Source of the DNA: JANNSX01 sp963741525
Lineage (GTDB): Bacteria > Pseudomonadota > Alphaproteobacteria > Rhizobiales > Hyphomicrobiaceae
DNA: 64,000 nucleotides
Assembly: GCA_963741525.1 (NCBI GenBank)
Contig: CAVUIW010000001.1
Coordinates: 186,001-250,000, forward strand
Reading direction: 5' to 3'
The notes below the pieces were generated by a model, which saw nothing but the letters and a program-made list of their open reading frames with translations, had not been told where the DNA came from and ran no database searches. The position numbers and the translations under genes were made by a program. Of this stretch, positions 36,163-46,372 are shown piece after piece (within the stretch, counting starts at the first letter, position 1; every line of letters starts with the position of its first letter).

Positions 36163-38955
36163 TCAGTACTTGCCACCCGCACCGGCGAGGACCGCGAGCA
36201 GCCGTTCCCTGATTGCCTGGCTCCAGGCGTCGTCGCTCACCTTCCGGCCCTCGACATCGGTTACGTAGAAAACGTCGACCACCCGCTCGCCGTAGGTGGC
36301 GATATGAGCCGAGTTGATGTCGAGCTCCAGCTCGGCCAGCGCGCTGGTCAGGGCATAGAGCAAGCCCGGCCGGTCGAGGCCTGCCACCTCGATCACCGTC
36401 AGATGCTCGGAAATCTTGTTCGAGATGTTGACCTCTGAGGCAATCGTGAAGGCATCAAGCCGTTTTCCCAGTTTCTGATGCCGGCCGCGCAGCAGGTGAT
36501 CCATTCGGAGCTTGCCGGCTATGAGCTTTTCGATCGTCTCACCGATGCGTTGCGCGCGCCGCTGCTCGTCCCCTTCACCATGCTCGCGCTGCAACAGGAA
36601 GGTGTCGAGGGCGAGCCCGTCCCGAGTCGTCGTGATGTGGGCGCCCATGATGTTGGCGCCGGAGGCCGCGCAAGCGCCGGCAAGCAGCGAGAGCAGACCC
36701 TTGTCGTTGGGCGCGAGCACGGTCAGCTCGGTCACGGCGGTGAAGGCATCGGTGCGGACGTCAAAGGCCACGCGCTTACGCTCTGCTTCCGCACGTTGGA
36801 TAAGGCGCGCATGATCCACTTGGCGGGCCGTCTCTGTCCTTAGCCAATAGGAGGAATGCAGACGCGCCGCGAAACGATCGACCTCGTCCTCGCTCCAATC
36901 GGGCAGCGCCTCGCGCAGGCTCTGTTCCGCTGCCGCAAGACGCCGCTGATTGGCGAGCTTGGAGTGCCCACCAGCGAGAACCGGCTCAGTCTCGTAGTAG
37001 AGCGAACGGAGCAGCTGTCCCTTCCAACCGTTCCAGACGCCCGGACCAACCGCGCGAATGTCGGCGACGGTCAGGATCAGCAGCAACCGCAGCCGCTCCG
37101 GGCTCTGCACGATGTCGGCGAAGTCGCGAATCGTCTTGGGATCGTTGATGTCGCGAGACTGGGCGAACGTGCTCATGTCGAGATGGTGCTCGATGAGCCA
37201 GGCGGCCGTCTCGGTCTCAGATGGCCCGAGGCCGAGACGGGGCCCCGCCTCGCGCGCCATCCGCGCGCCAACGATCGAGTGATCCTCCTTGAAGCCCTTA
37301 CCGGCATCGTGAAGCAGCTGCGCTACGTAGAGCGCCCGCCGGTTCTGGATGTCGGGAATGATCTGGGAGGCGAGCGGATGATCCTCGACGAGCTTGCCGC
37401 TCTCGATGTCGGAGAGGATGCCAACCGAGCGGATCAGATGCTCGTCGACCGTGAAGTGATGGTACATGTTGAACTGCATCATCGCGACGACGCGCCCGAA
37501 CTCGGGAAGAAACCGGCCGAGCACGCCCGCCTCGTTCATCGCCCGGAGCGCCTGCTCGACACCGGATCGCGCCGACAGCAGATCGAGGAAGACGCGGTTC
37601 GCCTCGACATCCTGCCGGAGCCGGTCATCGATCAGGCGGAGCGACTGGCGCACCAGGCGCATCGTCTCGGGATGATGCTCCGCGCTGTGCTCCTGGGCGA
37701 GCTGGAACAAGCGAATGAGATTGATAGGGTTGTGCTTGAAGACATCGCGGTGGGCGACGCTGATGCGGCCGCTATCGATGCGAAAGTCCGTGCGGCGCCT
37801 GAGCATCGCGCGGTCCCGCCAGGTTTGCGGCTGCTGCTCGCTTTCGGCAACGGGCTGGGCCTTGAACTGCTTCAACTCGAGTGCCGCCGACATCACCATC
37901 GTCAGCTCGCCGACCTCCCGGGCCGTCAGAAAGTAGTGCTTCATGAAGCGCTCGACTGGCCGGATGCCGCCCCGCGCCTTGTAACCGAGCCGCTCGGCCA
38001 TCACCGGCTGAAGGTCGAAGGAGAGCCGCTCCTCGGCCCGATTGGCCAAGAAGTGCAAATGGCACCTGACCGACCAGAGAAAGCTCTCGCAGATCTTGTA
38101 GGTTTGCAGCTCTGCCTTGGAAAACAATCCCTGCCCGACCGCATCCTCGCCCGGCACGGCATCGTGCAAGTAACGGGTCAGCCAGTGCAGCGTGTGAAGG
38201 TCCCGCAAGCCCCCTTTGCCATCCTTGACGTTGGGTTCGACGCGGTAGCGGCTTTCGCCTGCTCGACGGTGCCTTTCGTCGCGCTCGGCGAATTTCGCAT
38301 CGACGAAAGGCGGTACGGGCCAGTCCGCGATCGCGGCGCGGAATCGCTGCTCGAGATCGCCGAAGAGAGCACTGTTGCCGAGCACGAGCCGCGCATCGAG
38401 CAGCGAGGTCCGGATGGTCATGTCGCTCTCGGCGAGCTTCAGGCACTGCTCGATCGAGCGTGTCGCGTGCCCGACCTTGAGGCCGAGATCCCAAAGCACA
38501 TAGAGCATGGCTTCCACCACGCTCTCGCCCCAGGGCGTCTGCTTGTAGGGGAGCAGGAAGAGGAGATCGATATCCGAGCGTGGCGCCATCAGCCCGCGGC
38601 CGTAGCCGCCGGTGGCGACAATTGCCATGCGCTCGCCCTCTGAAGGGTTGCCGCTCTCGATCACATTGGCGACGATATCCTCGTAGACGAGCAAGATGAG
38701 CGCGTCCGTGAACACCGAGATGCCGTGCGCGCAATCCCGCCCTTCCGCGCCGGCGAGAAGGCTGGCCTCGGCAGCGGCCCGGGCCTCCTTGATGACGGTC
38801 TTCAGCCGGGCGACGATCGCGGGCCGCGGATCGCCCTTTGCCTCGCGGTGAATATCAGTCAGCTCGACCTGAAGAGTGACGGCATCCAGATAAGGCGGTG
38901 GGATCGGCTGGTGGCGGCCATGAGCGGCGCGTGAGGGCGACCTAGCTGCCGTCAT
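36163..38955 (-). CDS. glnD: Bifunctional PII uridylyltransferase/uridylyl-removing enzyme
   Basis: GlnD is the glutamine sensor that uridylylates and deuridylylates PII proteins. The 930-residue protein has a nucleotidyltransferase domain with GGYGRGLMAPRSDIDLLFLL near residue 110, the GlnD linker (MFNMYHHFTVDEH-like segment QFNMYHHFTVDEHLI), an HD domain (LLHDAGKG near 548) and two C-terminal ACT domains (about 725-930). I start at ATG 38955; a GTG at 38964 is also open. It overlaps the mutS stop by 14 bases, so nitrogen sensing and mismatch repair genes are co-transcribed here. Confidence 0.96.
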   Translation of the reverse strand: MTAARSPSRAAHGRHQPIPPPYLDAVTLQVELTDIHREAKGDPRPAIVARLKTVIKEARAAAEASLLAGAEGRDCAHGISVFTDALILLVYEDIVANVIESGNPSEGERMAIVATGGYGRGLMAPRSDIDLLFLLPYKQTPWGESVVEAMLYVLWDLGLKVGHATRSIEQCLKLAESDMTIRTSLLDARLVLGNSALFGDLEQRFRAAIADWPVPPFVDAKFAERDERHRRAGESRYRVEPNVKDGKGGLRDLHTLHWLTRYLHDAVPGEDAVGQGLFSKAELQTYKICESFLWSVRCHLHFLANRAEERLSFDLQPVMAERLGYKARGGIRPVERFMKHYFLTAREVGELTMVMSAALELKQFKAQPVAESEQQPQTWRDRAMLRRRTDFRIDSGRISVAHRDVFKHNPINLIRLFQLAQEHSAEHHPETMRLVRQSLRLIDDRLRQDVEANRVFLDLLSARSGVEQALRAMNEAGVLGRFLPEFGRVVAMMQFNMYHHFTVDEHLIRSVGILSDIESGKLVEDHPLASQIIPDIQNRRALYVAQLLHDAGKGFKEDHSIVGARMAREAGPRLGLGPSETETAAWLIEHHLDMSTFAQSRDINDPKTIRDFADIVQSPERLRLLLILTVADIRAVGPGVWNGWKGQLLRSLYYETEPVLAGGHSKLANQRRLAAAEQSLREALPDWSEDEVDRFAARLHSSYWLRTETARQVDHARLIQRAEAERKRVAFDVRTDAFTAVTELTVLAPNDKGLLSLLAGACAASGANIMGAHITTTRDGLALDTFLLQREHGEGDEQRRAQRIGETIEKLIAGKLRMDHLLRGRHQKLGKRLDAFTIASEVNISNKISEHLTVIEVAGLDRPGLLYALTSALAELELDINSAHIATYGERVVDVFYVTDVEGRKVSDDAWSQAIRERLLAVLAGAGGKY

Positions 38956-41806
38956 CGCCGCCACCCGATAGTGTCTTCAGCTTGTAGAGTGCGTCGAGTG
39001 CGTCGCGCGGGCTCATGGTATCTGGATTTAGCTTGGCGACGGCCTCGTCGATTGCCGAGGATTTAGCTGACGCCACATGGCTCTTCGGCCGGGCGGCTGC
39101 GAACAGCGGCAGCTCCTCGATGAGTTTCTCCGGCGTCTTCCGGCTATCGGATGCCTCGAGGAGTTTCAGCACCTCGGAAGCGCGGGCGATGACCGGGGCC
39201 GGCAGCCCCGCGAGCTTCGCCACCTGGATACCGTAGGACCGGTCGGCGGCGCCGGGTACCACCTTGTGTAGAAAGATGATGTCGTCTTTCCACTCCTTGA
39301 CCTGCATGGTCCGGTTCGCAACGCCGGGCAGGCGCTGTGTCAACGCTGTCAGCTCGTGATAGTGCGTCGCGAACAGCGCCCGGCACTTCGAAACATCGTG
39401 CAAGAATTCGACGGTTGCCCAGGCGATGGAAAGCCCGTCGAACGTCGCCGTACCGCGGCCGATCTCATCCAGAATGACGAGCGAGCGCTCGCCCGCCTGA
39501 TTGAGAATTCCGGCCGTTTCCACCATCTCGACCATGAAGGTCGAACGGCCACGGGCGAGATCGTCCGCCGCGCCGACGCGGCTGAACAGGCGATCCACTA
39601 CCCCGATGTGCGCCATGCGCGCCGGCACGAAGGAGCCGATCTGCGCCATGATGGCGATCATGGCGTTCTGCCGGAGATAGGTCGACTTGCCCGCCATGTT
39701 CGGGCCGGTGACGAGCCAGATGCGAGCATCACTCGCCTCGTCGAAGCCGCCGGCGGTGTCCTGGCTCTGGCGGTACTCGATCTTGCTGGCATTGATCGGG
39801 GTTGCAGCGGGCCGGCTCACACCCAGCACGCAGTCGTTCTCGATGAAGGGCTTCTGCTTGTCGCGCTTCAACGCCTGCTCGACGACCGGATGCCGGCCAC
39901 CCGAAATCTCGAAGGCGAGGCTCGTGTCGAGCTTGGGCCGGACATAGCGCTCAGCGACCGCCAGCTCGGCGAGACCTTGCGTATGATCGAGCTCGGCGAG
40001 CGCCGCCGCGACGGCCGAGACGCCAGCATCTTCGCGAAGTACCGCCGAAGCCAGTTCGGCAAACACCTCATCCTCGATGGCGAGCGCACGCGCCGCCGCC
40101 GCACTGATCTTGCCCTCGGCCTCCGACAGCTCCGCGGTCGTGAAGCGCATGGCGCTCGCCATGGTCTGGCGATGCTGGAACCGATCCGCGAGCGGCGGCA
40201 TCTGCAGCGCTTTCGCGTTCGCCGCCGACACTTCGATGAAGTAGCCGAGGATGTTGTTGTGGCGGACTTTCAGCGACTTGATGCCAGTCTCGTCCTGGTA
40301 GCGGGTCTGCAGCTCGGCGATCACCCGGCGGCTCTGGTCGCGAAGGCGGCGATTGTCGTCCAACTCCGCGCGGAAGCCCTCGCAGACGAAACCACCGTCG
40401 CGACGCAGCACAGGCGGCTCCTCGATGATCGCGGAGCGGAGCGTTTCTATCAACGCCAGGACCCTGTCGTTGAGGCGAGCAACGATGTCCTTCAATTCGT
40501 CAGGCAGACCGAGCCCGCCGCTCGCTCTGTCGAGCAACTCGCGACAGGCCCTCGCCGAGGCGAGGCCTTCCCTCAGCGCCGCCAGATCGCGAGGTCCACC
40601 GCGCCCGAACGCAACCCGCGCCAGCGCCCGGGCGATATCCGGCGCATGACGAAGCTCGCGCCTGAGGTCGGCGCGCAGCAACTCGTTCTCGGCCAGTGCC
40701 GCCACGGCGTCGAGCCGCGCCGCGATGCGGTGCATATCCTTCAGCGGGCTCCCCAATCGCGACGCTAGCTCGCGCGCGCCTGCCCCCGTCACTGTCCGGT
40801 CCATCGCTGCGAGCAGGCTCCCCGCCCGCTCGCCCGAGGTCGAACGCAGTAATTCGAGATTGGTCCGCGTCGCCTGATCGATGACCATGACCGACCGGGG
40901 GCCGCTGCGTACTGGGCGCCTTAGCAGCGGTTGCCGGCCGATCTGGGTCAGCTCGATGTATTTGAGCACCGCGCCAATGGCGGCCAGCTCGAGCCGCGAG
41001 AAGTCGCCGAAGCCGGACAAGTCCTCGACCCCGAGCCGTGCCTTCAGATCCCGCTCGCCGGCCCGGCTGTCGAAGGTCGCTTTGGCAACTGGCATGATCG
41101 CCGTGCCCGTAAGCGCCGCGACCTCCTTGATCCGCTTGTCGCCGCCGATGCCCTCGACGACCAACAGCTCGCTCGGTGCCAATCGGGCCAGCTCGGCCGT
41201 CAGATCGGTGCGGGCCAGCTCCGAGACCAGGAACTCGCCGGTCGAGATATCGACCGAGGCAATGGCGACTTCCGCGCCGTCCACCGCCCGCCCGTCCGGC
41301 GCCTCGATCAGCGCCGAGAGATAATTATTGCGCTTGGCATCGAGCAGCGTGTCCTCGGTCAGCGTGCCCGGCGTGACGAGGCGGATGACATCGCGCTTGA
41401 CGACCGCCTTCGAGCCGCGCTTCCTCGCCTCCGCAGGGTCCTCCATCTGCTCGCAGACAGCAACGCGGAAGCCGCGCTTGATGAGTTTTTGGAGATAATC
41501 ATCCGAGGCGTGAACCGGTACGCCGCACATCGGGATGTCCTCGCCCCGGTGCTTGCCGCGCTTCGTTAACGCTATGCTCAACGCCTCGGAGGCAACGACC
41601 GCATCCTCGAAGAACAGCTCGTAGAAGTCGCCCATGCGGTAAAAGAGCAGACTATCCGGGTTGGCCGCCTTGATCTCCGTGTACTGGAGCATCATCGGCG
41701 TATCAGCGATGGCCTGCGGCTCCGGCGCGGCCGGGACCTCGGAGGCGACATCCTCCTCGATCTCGTCGGCTGCCGCTTCCGCGGCTTGCGCTTTCGACTT
41801 GGCCAT
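38942..41806 (-). CDS. mutS: DNA mismatch repair protein MutS
   Basis: MutS recognises base mismatches and recruits MutL. The 954-residue protein starts at ATG 41806 (MAKSKAQ) after an acidic leader. The mismatch-binding Phe-x-Glu is in MGDFYELFFEDA (about residue 62), the Walker A is TGPNMAGKST near 701, and Walker B is LVILDEIGRGT. The C-terminus is the usual short helix. It heads the mutS-glnD-murJ-trpS run and is divergent from maeB. Confidence 0.97.
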   Translation of the reverse strand: MAKSKAQAAEAAADEIEEDVASEVPAAPEPQAIADTPMMLQYTEIKAANPDSLLFYRMGDFYELFFEDAVVASEALSIALTKRGKHRGEDIPMCGVPVHASDDYLQKLIKRGFRVAVCEQMEDPAEARKRGSKAVVKRDVIRLVTPGTLTEDTLLDAKRNNYLSALIEAPDGRAVDGAEVAIASVDISTGEFLVSELARTDLTAELARLAPSELLVVEGIGGDKRIKEVAALTGTAIMPVAKATFDSRAGERDLKARLGVEDLSGFGDFSRLELAAIGAVLKYIELTQIGRQPLLRRPVRSGPRSVMVIDQATRTNLELLRSTSGERAGSLLAAMDRTVTGAGARELASRLGSPLKDMHRIAARLDAVAALAENELLRADLRRELRHAPDIARALARVAFGRGGPRDLAALREGLASARACRELLDRASGGLGLPDELKDIVARLNDRVLALIETLRSAIIEEPPVLRRDGGFVCEGFRAELDDNRRLRDQSRRVIAELQTRYQDETGIKSLKVRHNNILGYFIEVSAANAKALQMPPLADRFQHRQTMASAMRFTTAELSEAEGKISAAAARALAIEDEVFAELASAVLREDAGVSAVAAALAELDHTQGLAELAVAERYVRPKLDTSLAFEISGGRHPVVEQALKRDKQKPFIENDCVLGVSRPAATPINASKIEYRQSQDTAGGFDEASDARIWLVTGPNMAGKSTYLRQNAMIAIMAQIGSFVPARMAHIGVVDRLFSRVGAADDLARGRSTFMVEMVETAGILNQAGERSLVILDEIGRGTATFDGLSIAWATVEFLHDVSKCRALFATHYHELTALTQRLPGVANRTMQVKEWKDDIIFLHKVVPGAADRSYGIQVAKLAGLPAPVIARASEVLKLLEASDSRKTPEKLIEELPLFAAARPKSHVASAKSSAIDEAVAKLNPDTMSPRDALDALYKLKTLSGGGDDGS

Positions 41807-41925
41807 CAGGAACAAGGCTCATTGGCCCTGGCGATCGGATTGTTCCGGGCGGTGGGGCCGTCTATGGTTGCGATCGAGACATACCCCAAGGTCACCCGGC
41901 CTGCCATCCCTCAGAGAAGTCCCGC

Positions 41926-44196
41926 ATGCCCCGCAAGTTCGAACGCGCCACGTTTACCAAGCAGGAAGCCCTGCAATTCCATTCCCAGGGCAAGCCCGGC
42001 AAGCTCGAGGTCAATCCGACCAAGCCGATGGCAACCCAGCGGGATCTCTCGCTCGCCTATTCGCCGGGCGTCGCCATCCCCGTGCAGGCCATCGCGGATG
42101 ATCCTCGCACCGTCTACGACTACACCGCCAAGGGCAACATGGTGGCAGTTATCTCCAATGGCACGGCGATCCTGGGCATGGGTGCCTTGGGGGCGCTCGC
42201 CTCCAAGCCGGTGATGGAGGGCAAGTCGGTCCTCTTCAAGCGCTTCGCCGACGTCGATTCGATTGATCTGGAGGTCGACACCACCGACATCGACGCCTTC
42301 GTCAATTGCGTGCGCTACCTTGCGCCCGCCTTCGGCGGCATCAACCTGGAAGACATCAGGGCGCCAGACTGCTTCATCATCGAGCAACGCCTGCGCGAGC
42401 TGATGGACATTCCGGTTTTCCACGACGACCAGCATGGCACCGCCATCATCGCCACAGCCGGCCTCATCAACGCGCTGCATCTGACGGAACGAACGCTCAA
42501 GACGACTAAGATGGTGGTCAATGGCGCTGGCGCCGCCGGCATCGCCTGTCTCGAGTTGGTCAAGAGCATGGGGCTCCCCACCGCCAATGCCATCCTCTGC
42601 GATACCAAGGGTGTCGTCTACAAAGGCCGCAAAGAGGGCATGAACCAATGGAAGTCGGCGCACGCGGTCGAAACCAAGGCGCGGACGCTGGAAGAGGCCA
42701 TGGACGGCGCCGACGTGTTCTTCGGTCTCTCCGTCGCCGGCGCCTTGACCAAGAGCATGGTCAAAAGCATGGCGAAGAACCCGATCATCTTCGCCATGGC
42801 CAATCCTGACCCTGAGATCACGCCGGAGGACGTCGCATCCATCCGCGATGACGCCATCACGGCGACCGGCCGCTCGGACTATCCCAACCAGGTCAACAAC
42901 GTCTTGGGTTTTCCCTATATCTTCCGCGGCGCCCTCGACGTTCAGGCTTCGACGATTAACGACCAGATGAAGATCGCGGCGGCCGAGGCGCTGGCGACGC
43001 TTGCCCGCAGCGAAGTGCCGGACGAGGTCGCCGCCGCCTATGGCGGCCACCGGCCACGCTATGGCCGCGACTACATCATCCCGGCACCCTTCGATCCGCG
43101 GCTTATCTCCGCCATTCCCACGGCGGTCGCCAAGGCGGCGATGGATACAGGTGTCGCGCGGCGAACGATCGTCGATATGGAGGCCTATGCTGCCCGGCTG
43201 TCGGCCCGGCTCAACCCCACTGCTGGCTGGCTCCAGGGCATTTTCGAGAAGGTGCGCCGGTCGCCCAAACGCGTCGTCTTCGCCGAGGGCGAGGAGGAAC
43301 AGGTCGTCCGCGCGGCGAACTCCTTCCTCGGCATTGGTCTCGGCGAGCCGATCCTCATCGGCCGCGAGGAGCGGATCAAACAGGCCTTCGCCGATGCCGG
43401 CGTCGAGCAGCGCAAGGAATTCAAACTCATCAACGCGGCTGTGTCCGACCGCGCCGAGGAGTACGCGGACTTCCTCTATCGCCGACTGCAACGTAAGGGC
43501 TATCTGCTGCGCGACTGCCGCCGCATGGTCAACACCGACCGCAACATCTTCGGCGCCTGCATGGTGGCGCTCGGACATGCCGATGCCATGGTGACGGGCG
43601 TCACGCGCAACTGGTCGACGGCGTACGAGGACGTGCGCCGGGTGCTCGACGAGAAGGAGGGGCATACCGTCATCGGTGTGTCTCTGGTTTTGACGGCCGG
43701 CCGCACCGTGCTCGTCGCCGACACCAGCGTGCACGATATGCCGACGACCGAGGAGCTGGCCGATATCGCCGTGGAAGCCGCCAAGGTCTGGCGGCGGCTG
43801 GGTAACGAGCCCCGCGTCGCCATGCTCGCCTACTCGACTTTCGGGCATCCAAGAGGCGAGCGCTCGGAGCGCGTGCGCGAAGCCGTGGCGTTGCTCGATC
43901 AGCGCGGCGTCGACTTCGAGTACGACGGCGAGATGGCGGCCGACGTCGCGCTCAACAAGGCGGCGATGCGGCTCTATCCGTTCTGCCGCCTGAAGGACAC
44001 GGCCAACGTGCTGGTCATGCCAGCGTTCCACTCGGCCTCGATCTCGACGAAGATGCTGCAGGAGATCGGCGGCGCCACCGTCATCGGCCCGCTGCTGGTC
44101 GGTCTCTCGCACCCCGTCCAGATCGTCGGTCTCGGCGCCAAGGACACTGACATCGTCAACATGGCGGCGCTGGCGGCCTATGACATCACGGGGTGA
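41926..44196 (+). CDS. maeB: NADP-dependent malic enzyme with phosphotransacetylase-like domain
   Basis: MaeB decarboxylates malate to pyruvate with NADP reduction. The 756-residue protein has a malic enzyme domain (about 1-430: RDLSLAYSPGVAIPVQAI, FHDDQHGTAIIATAGL, NGAGAAGIACLEL) joined to a phosphotransacetylase-like domain (about 435-756), which in MaeB proteins is regulatory (acetyl-CoA sensing) rather than catalytic. It is divergent from mutS with a 119-base gap holding its promoter. Confidence 0.96.
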   Translation: MPRKFERATFTKQEALQFHSQGKPGKLEVNPTKPMATQRDLSLAYSPGVAIPVQAIADDPRTVYDYTAKGNMVAVISNGTAILGMGALGALASKPVMEGKSVLFKRFADVDSIDLEVDTTDIDAFVNCVRYLAPAFGGINLEDIRAPDCFIIEQRLRELMDIPVFHDDQHGTAIIATAGLINALHLTERTLKTTKMVVNGAGAAGIACLELVKSMGLPTANAILCDTKGVVYKGRKEGMNQWKSAHAVETKARTLEEAMDGADVFFGLSVAGALTKSMVKSMAKNPIIFAMANPDPEITPEDVASIRDDAITATGRSDYPNQVNNVLGFPYIFRGALDVQASTINDQMKIAAAEALATLARSEVPDEVAAAYGGHRPRYGRDYIIPAPFDPRLISAIPTAVAKAAMDTGVARRTIVDMEAYAARLSARLNPTAGWLQGIFEKVRRSPKRVVFAEGEEEQVVRAANSFLGIGLGEPILIGREERIKQAFADAGVEQRKEFKLINAAVSDRAEEYADFLYRRLQRKGYLLRDCRRMVNTDRNIFGACMVALGHADAMVTGVTRNWSTAYEDVRRVLDEKEGHTVIGVSLVLTAGRTVLVADTSVHDMPTTEELADIAVEAAKVWRRLGNEPRVAMLAYSTFGHPRGERSERVREAVALLDQRGVDFEYDGEMAADVALNKAAMRLYPFCRLKDTANVLVMPAFHSASISTKMLQEIGGATVIGPLLVGLSHPVQIVGLGAKDTDIVNMAALAAYDITG

Positions 44197-44199
44197 TGA

Positions 44200-44814
44200 G
44201 TGACGGGCTCCGTCCGGTACGCCGTTTTCGATGTCGGCAATGTGCTAATCGAGTGGAACCTGCGGTTCCTCTACCAGAAGGTCATCCCTGATCCCGAGCG
44301 GCTCGCGTGGTTCATGACCCATGTCTGGGATGGCGCCCTCAATCTCGAGCTCGATCGCGGGCTGCCGTTCGCGGATGGCATTGCCCGGCTCGTCGCCCGG
44401 CATCCGGACTGGGAGACGGAGATCCGCGCCTTCGACGAGCGCTGGGACGAGACGGCGCCGCGCACGATCGCAGCCAATGTCAAGGTTCTCGCGGAGCTGA
44501 GAGCGACGGGCGTGCCGCGCTATTCGATCACCAATTTCTCAGCCGAGAAGTTCGCCCAAACCCGCAAGCGCTTTCCGTTTCTAGACACCTTCGACGGACT
44601 CATCGTCTCGGCCGACGTGCGGCTCGTGAAACCCGATGCCGCGATTTACCAGCTCCTGCTGGATCGCCACGGGCTTGTGGCAAACGAAGGCGTCTTCATC
44701 GACGACAGCGAGCCGAATATCCGTGCCGCCACGTTGCTAGGCTTCCATACCGTGCATGTAAGGCCCGGCACCGATCTCAGGGCCGCGCTCCAGACGCTTG
44801 GTCTCTTGCGCTAA
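44200..44814 (+). CDS. HAD-superfamily phosphatase (YihX-like)
   Basis: A 204-residue HAD IA hydrolase. Motif I is VFDVGNVLIEW (nucleophile Asp at residue 9), then the Thr/Ser motif ITNFS, Lys in RLVKPDAAIY and the acidic motif FIDDSEPNI. The start is GTG at 44200, just 3 bases after the maeB stop, so it is probably co-transcribed. The family includes sugar phosphatases and haloacid dehalogenases; the substrate is not predictable. Confidence 0.88.
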   Translation: MTGSVRYAVFDVGNVLIEWNLRFLYQKVIPDPERLAWFMTHVWDGALNLELDRGLPFADGIARLVARHPDWETEIRAFDERWDETAPRTIAANVKVLAELRATGVPRYSITNFSAEKFAQTRKRFPFLDTFDGLIVSADVRLVKPDAAIYQLLLDRHGLVANEGVFIDDSEPNIRAATLLGFHTVHVRPGTDLRAALQTLGLLR

Positions 44815-44987
44815 CTCCGAGTTGCACGCACCACCGCGATAAGCTCAACGCTTTACCTTTCTTTAGCCTTGCCGTTCAGGGCTTTCGTTACTCCGTCATA
44901 AGATAATCCTCCGCAAACCACGATCGCCTGGCACCCCCCGGTGCAGAGCGGCACTGAGGGCCTGCGAGGCCTTAGAGGGAGGAGTTC

Positions 44988-45605
44988 ATGCGTTTCTCAA
45001 CCGGTCTTGCCGGTCTCACCGGCCTCTTGCTCGCCGCCACGATCGGTACCAGCACGGCTTCAGCTTTCGGCGATCTTCATCGCCCGCATGGCCGCACGCT
45101 CGGCTGCTACAAAAAGCAGGTCGAACGCGCCGAGTACGGCTATGTCACCCGCGAGGTGATGGTCCGCCCGGCCTGGGTCGAGGTTCGCTCGACGCGGCCC
45201 GTCTACGAAGAGCGCACCGAGAAGGTTCTCGTCGCGCCCGCGCATACCGTGTGGGTGCGGACGAGTCCCACCTATGAGACCGTGATGAAGGAGGTCGTTG
45301 TGCGCCCGGCCGGGATTCGCTGGGTCCGCAGGCGCCGCGGCCTGTTTGATCGCGACGAGGTGATGTGCAAGGTCGAGGTTCCCGCCGTTGTCCGCTCAGT
45401 GCCCGTGCGCGTCCAAGCCGATGCGGGCAAGCGCGTGAAGCAACACATTCCGGCGACCTATGCCGTGAAGCACCGGCGTGTGCTGGTCAGCACGGACCAA
45501 ACGACGAAGGTCAAGCATCCGGCAGTCTATCGCACGGTGCGCGAGCGTGTCCTCGTCAGCCCCGGCAGCGTCCGCTGGGTCAAGCTGCGCGGTTGTAACG
45601 GCTAG
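44988..45605 (+). CDS. Secreted protein of about 22-residue beta repeats
   Basis: A 205-residue exported protein: signal peptide to about TASA (residue 26), then about five degenerate units built as Y-x-T-x5-V-x-V-x-P-x5-W-V (for example YEERTEKVLVAPAHTVWV, YETVMKEVVVRPAGIRWV, YRTVRERVLVSPGSVRWV). The chain is very basic and Val-rich, with single cysteines near each end. The ATG follows GGGAGGAG by 4 bases. Similar secreted repeat proteins occur in Rhizobiales without a known role. It overlaps the stop of the convergent HAD gene by 4 bases. Confidence 0.78.
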   Translation: MRFSTGLAGLTGLLLAATIGTSTASAFGDLHRPHGRTLGCYKKQVERAEYGYVTREVMVRPAWVEVRSTRPVYEERTEKVLVAPAHTVWVRTSPTYETVMKEVVVRPAGIRWVRRRRGLFDRDEVMCKVEVPAVVRSVPVRVQADAGKRVKQHIPATYAVKHRRVLVSTDQTTKVKHPAVYRTVRERVLVSPGSVRWVKLRGCNG

Positions 45606-46318
45606 ACCAACCTCGCCATGAACTCCGCGTGGCCGGGCATACCGGCCACGCTCTCGATGACGAGATCGGCCTCGCCCTCAAGATCGGCGAGGCGGCTCGT
45701 TCCCGTCAGCACGCCGATCTTGAGGCCGGCCCCGGCGGAATGACCCATGCGCAAATCGTGCGTGTTGTCGCCGACGACGGCCACCTCGCACGGATCGAGC
45801 CGCACCGCCCGGCAGAAGGCCAGCACCATGCCGGGGCCGGGCTTCAGGCCGTGGCCGGAATCGTAGCCGGCGAGGAAGTCGAACAGGTCGAGCACGTCGT
45901 GAGCCCCAAGCGAGCCCTGGATGCCGGCGACCGAATCGCTCGTCGCAATGCCGAGGAATTCCGCCTCCCGCCGCAAAAGCAGAAGCGCATCGCGAATACC
46001 TGGCAGGAGTGCCGAGTTGGTGGAGCCTGCGTCGAACATGTCGTGGATGTCCTGGGCAAGCCGAGGCGGCGCGCGATCGCCGAGGATTTCAATCCAAATC
46101 GCGGCGATCTCGGGCGGCGTGCCGGCGGCGAGTGGCGTACCGGCCCGGAACTTCTGCGTCGCCGTATCGAAGCCGCCGTGCTCGAGAAGCTCACTGGCGA
46201 GCATCTCGTCACCTCCGGCTGCATGCCGGGCGATCGCTAGCGTGATCGGCACCCACGTCGCCTCGTGGTCGAGCAGCGTGCCGTCCTTGTCGAAGAGGAT
46301 GCCGCGAATGCGTACCAT
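45602..46318 (-). CDS. HAD-family hydrolase (phosphoglycolate phosphatase-like)
   Basis: A 238-residue HAD IA phosphatase. Motif I is GILFDKDGTLLDHE (Asp at residues 9 and 11), motif II IATSDS, motif III Lys in GLKPGPGM and motif IV VAVVGDNTHDLRMG. ATG at 46318. The Gph-like family removes phosphate from small substrates such as 2-phosphoglycolate; the true substrate is uncertain. It ends 4 bases inside the convergent repeat-protein gene. Confidence 0.9.
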   Translation of the reverse strand: MVRIRGILFDKDGTLLDHEATWVPITLAIARHAAGGDEMLASELLEHGGFDTATQKFRAGTPLAAGTPPEIAAIWIEILGDRAPPRLAQDIHDMFDAGSTNSALLPGIRDALLLLRREAEFLGIATSDSVAGIQGSLGAHDVLDLFDFLAGYDSGHGLKPGPGMVLAFCRAVRLDPCEVAVVGDNTHDLRMGHSAGAGLKIGVLTGTSRLADLEGEADLVIESVAGMPGHAEFMARLV

Positions 46319-46372
46319 CGTTGTCCCGCCCATGTTCCGGCCGTGTGCCGCTCCCATGCCGGACAAGCCCTG

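Noticed and set aside
36856..38643. 595-codon plus-strand frame opposite glnD
   Set aside because: Antisense shadow; glnD is unambiguous on the other strand.
41911..44112. 733-codon minus-strand frame opposite maeB
   Set aside because: Covers maeB exactly in antisense; composition is His/Asp/Arg-rich noise.
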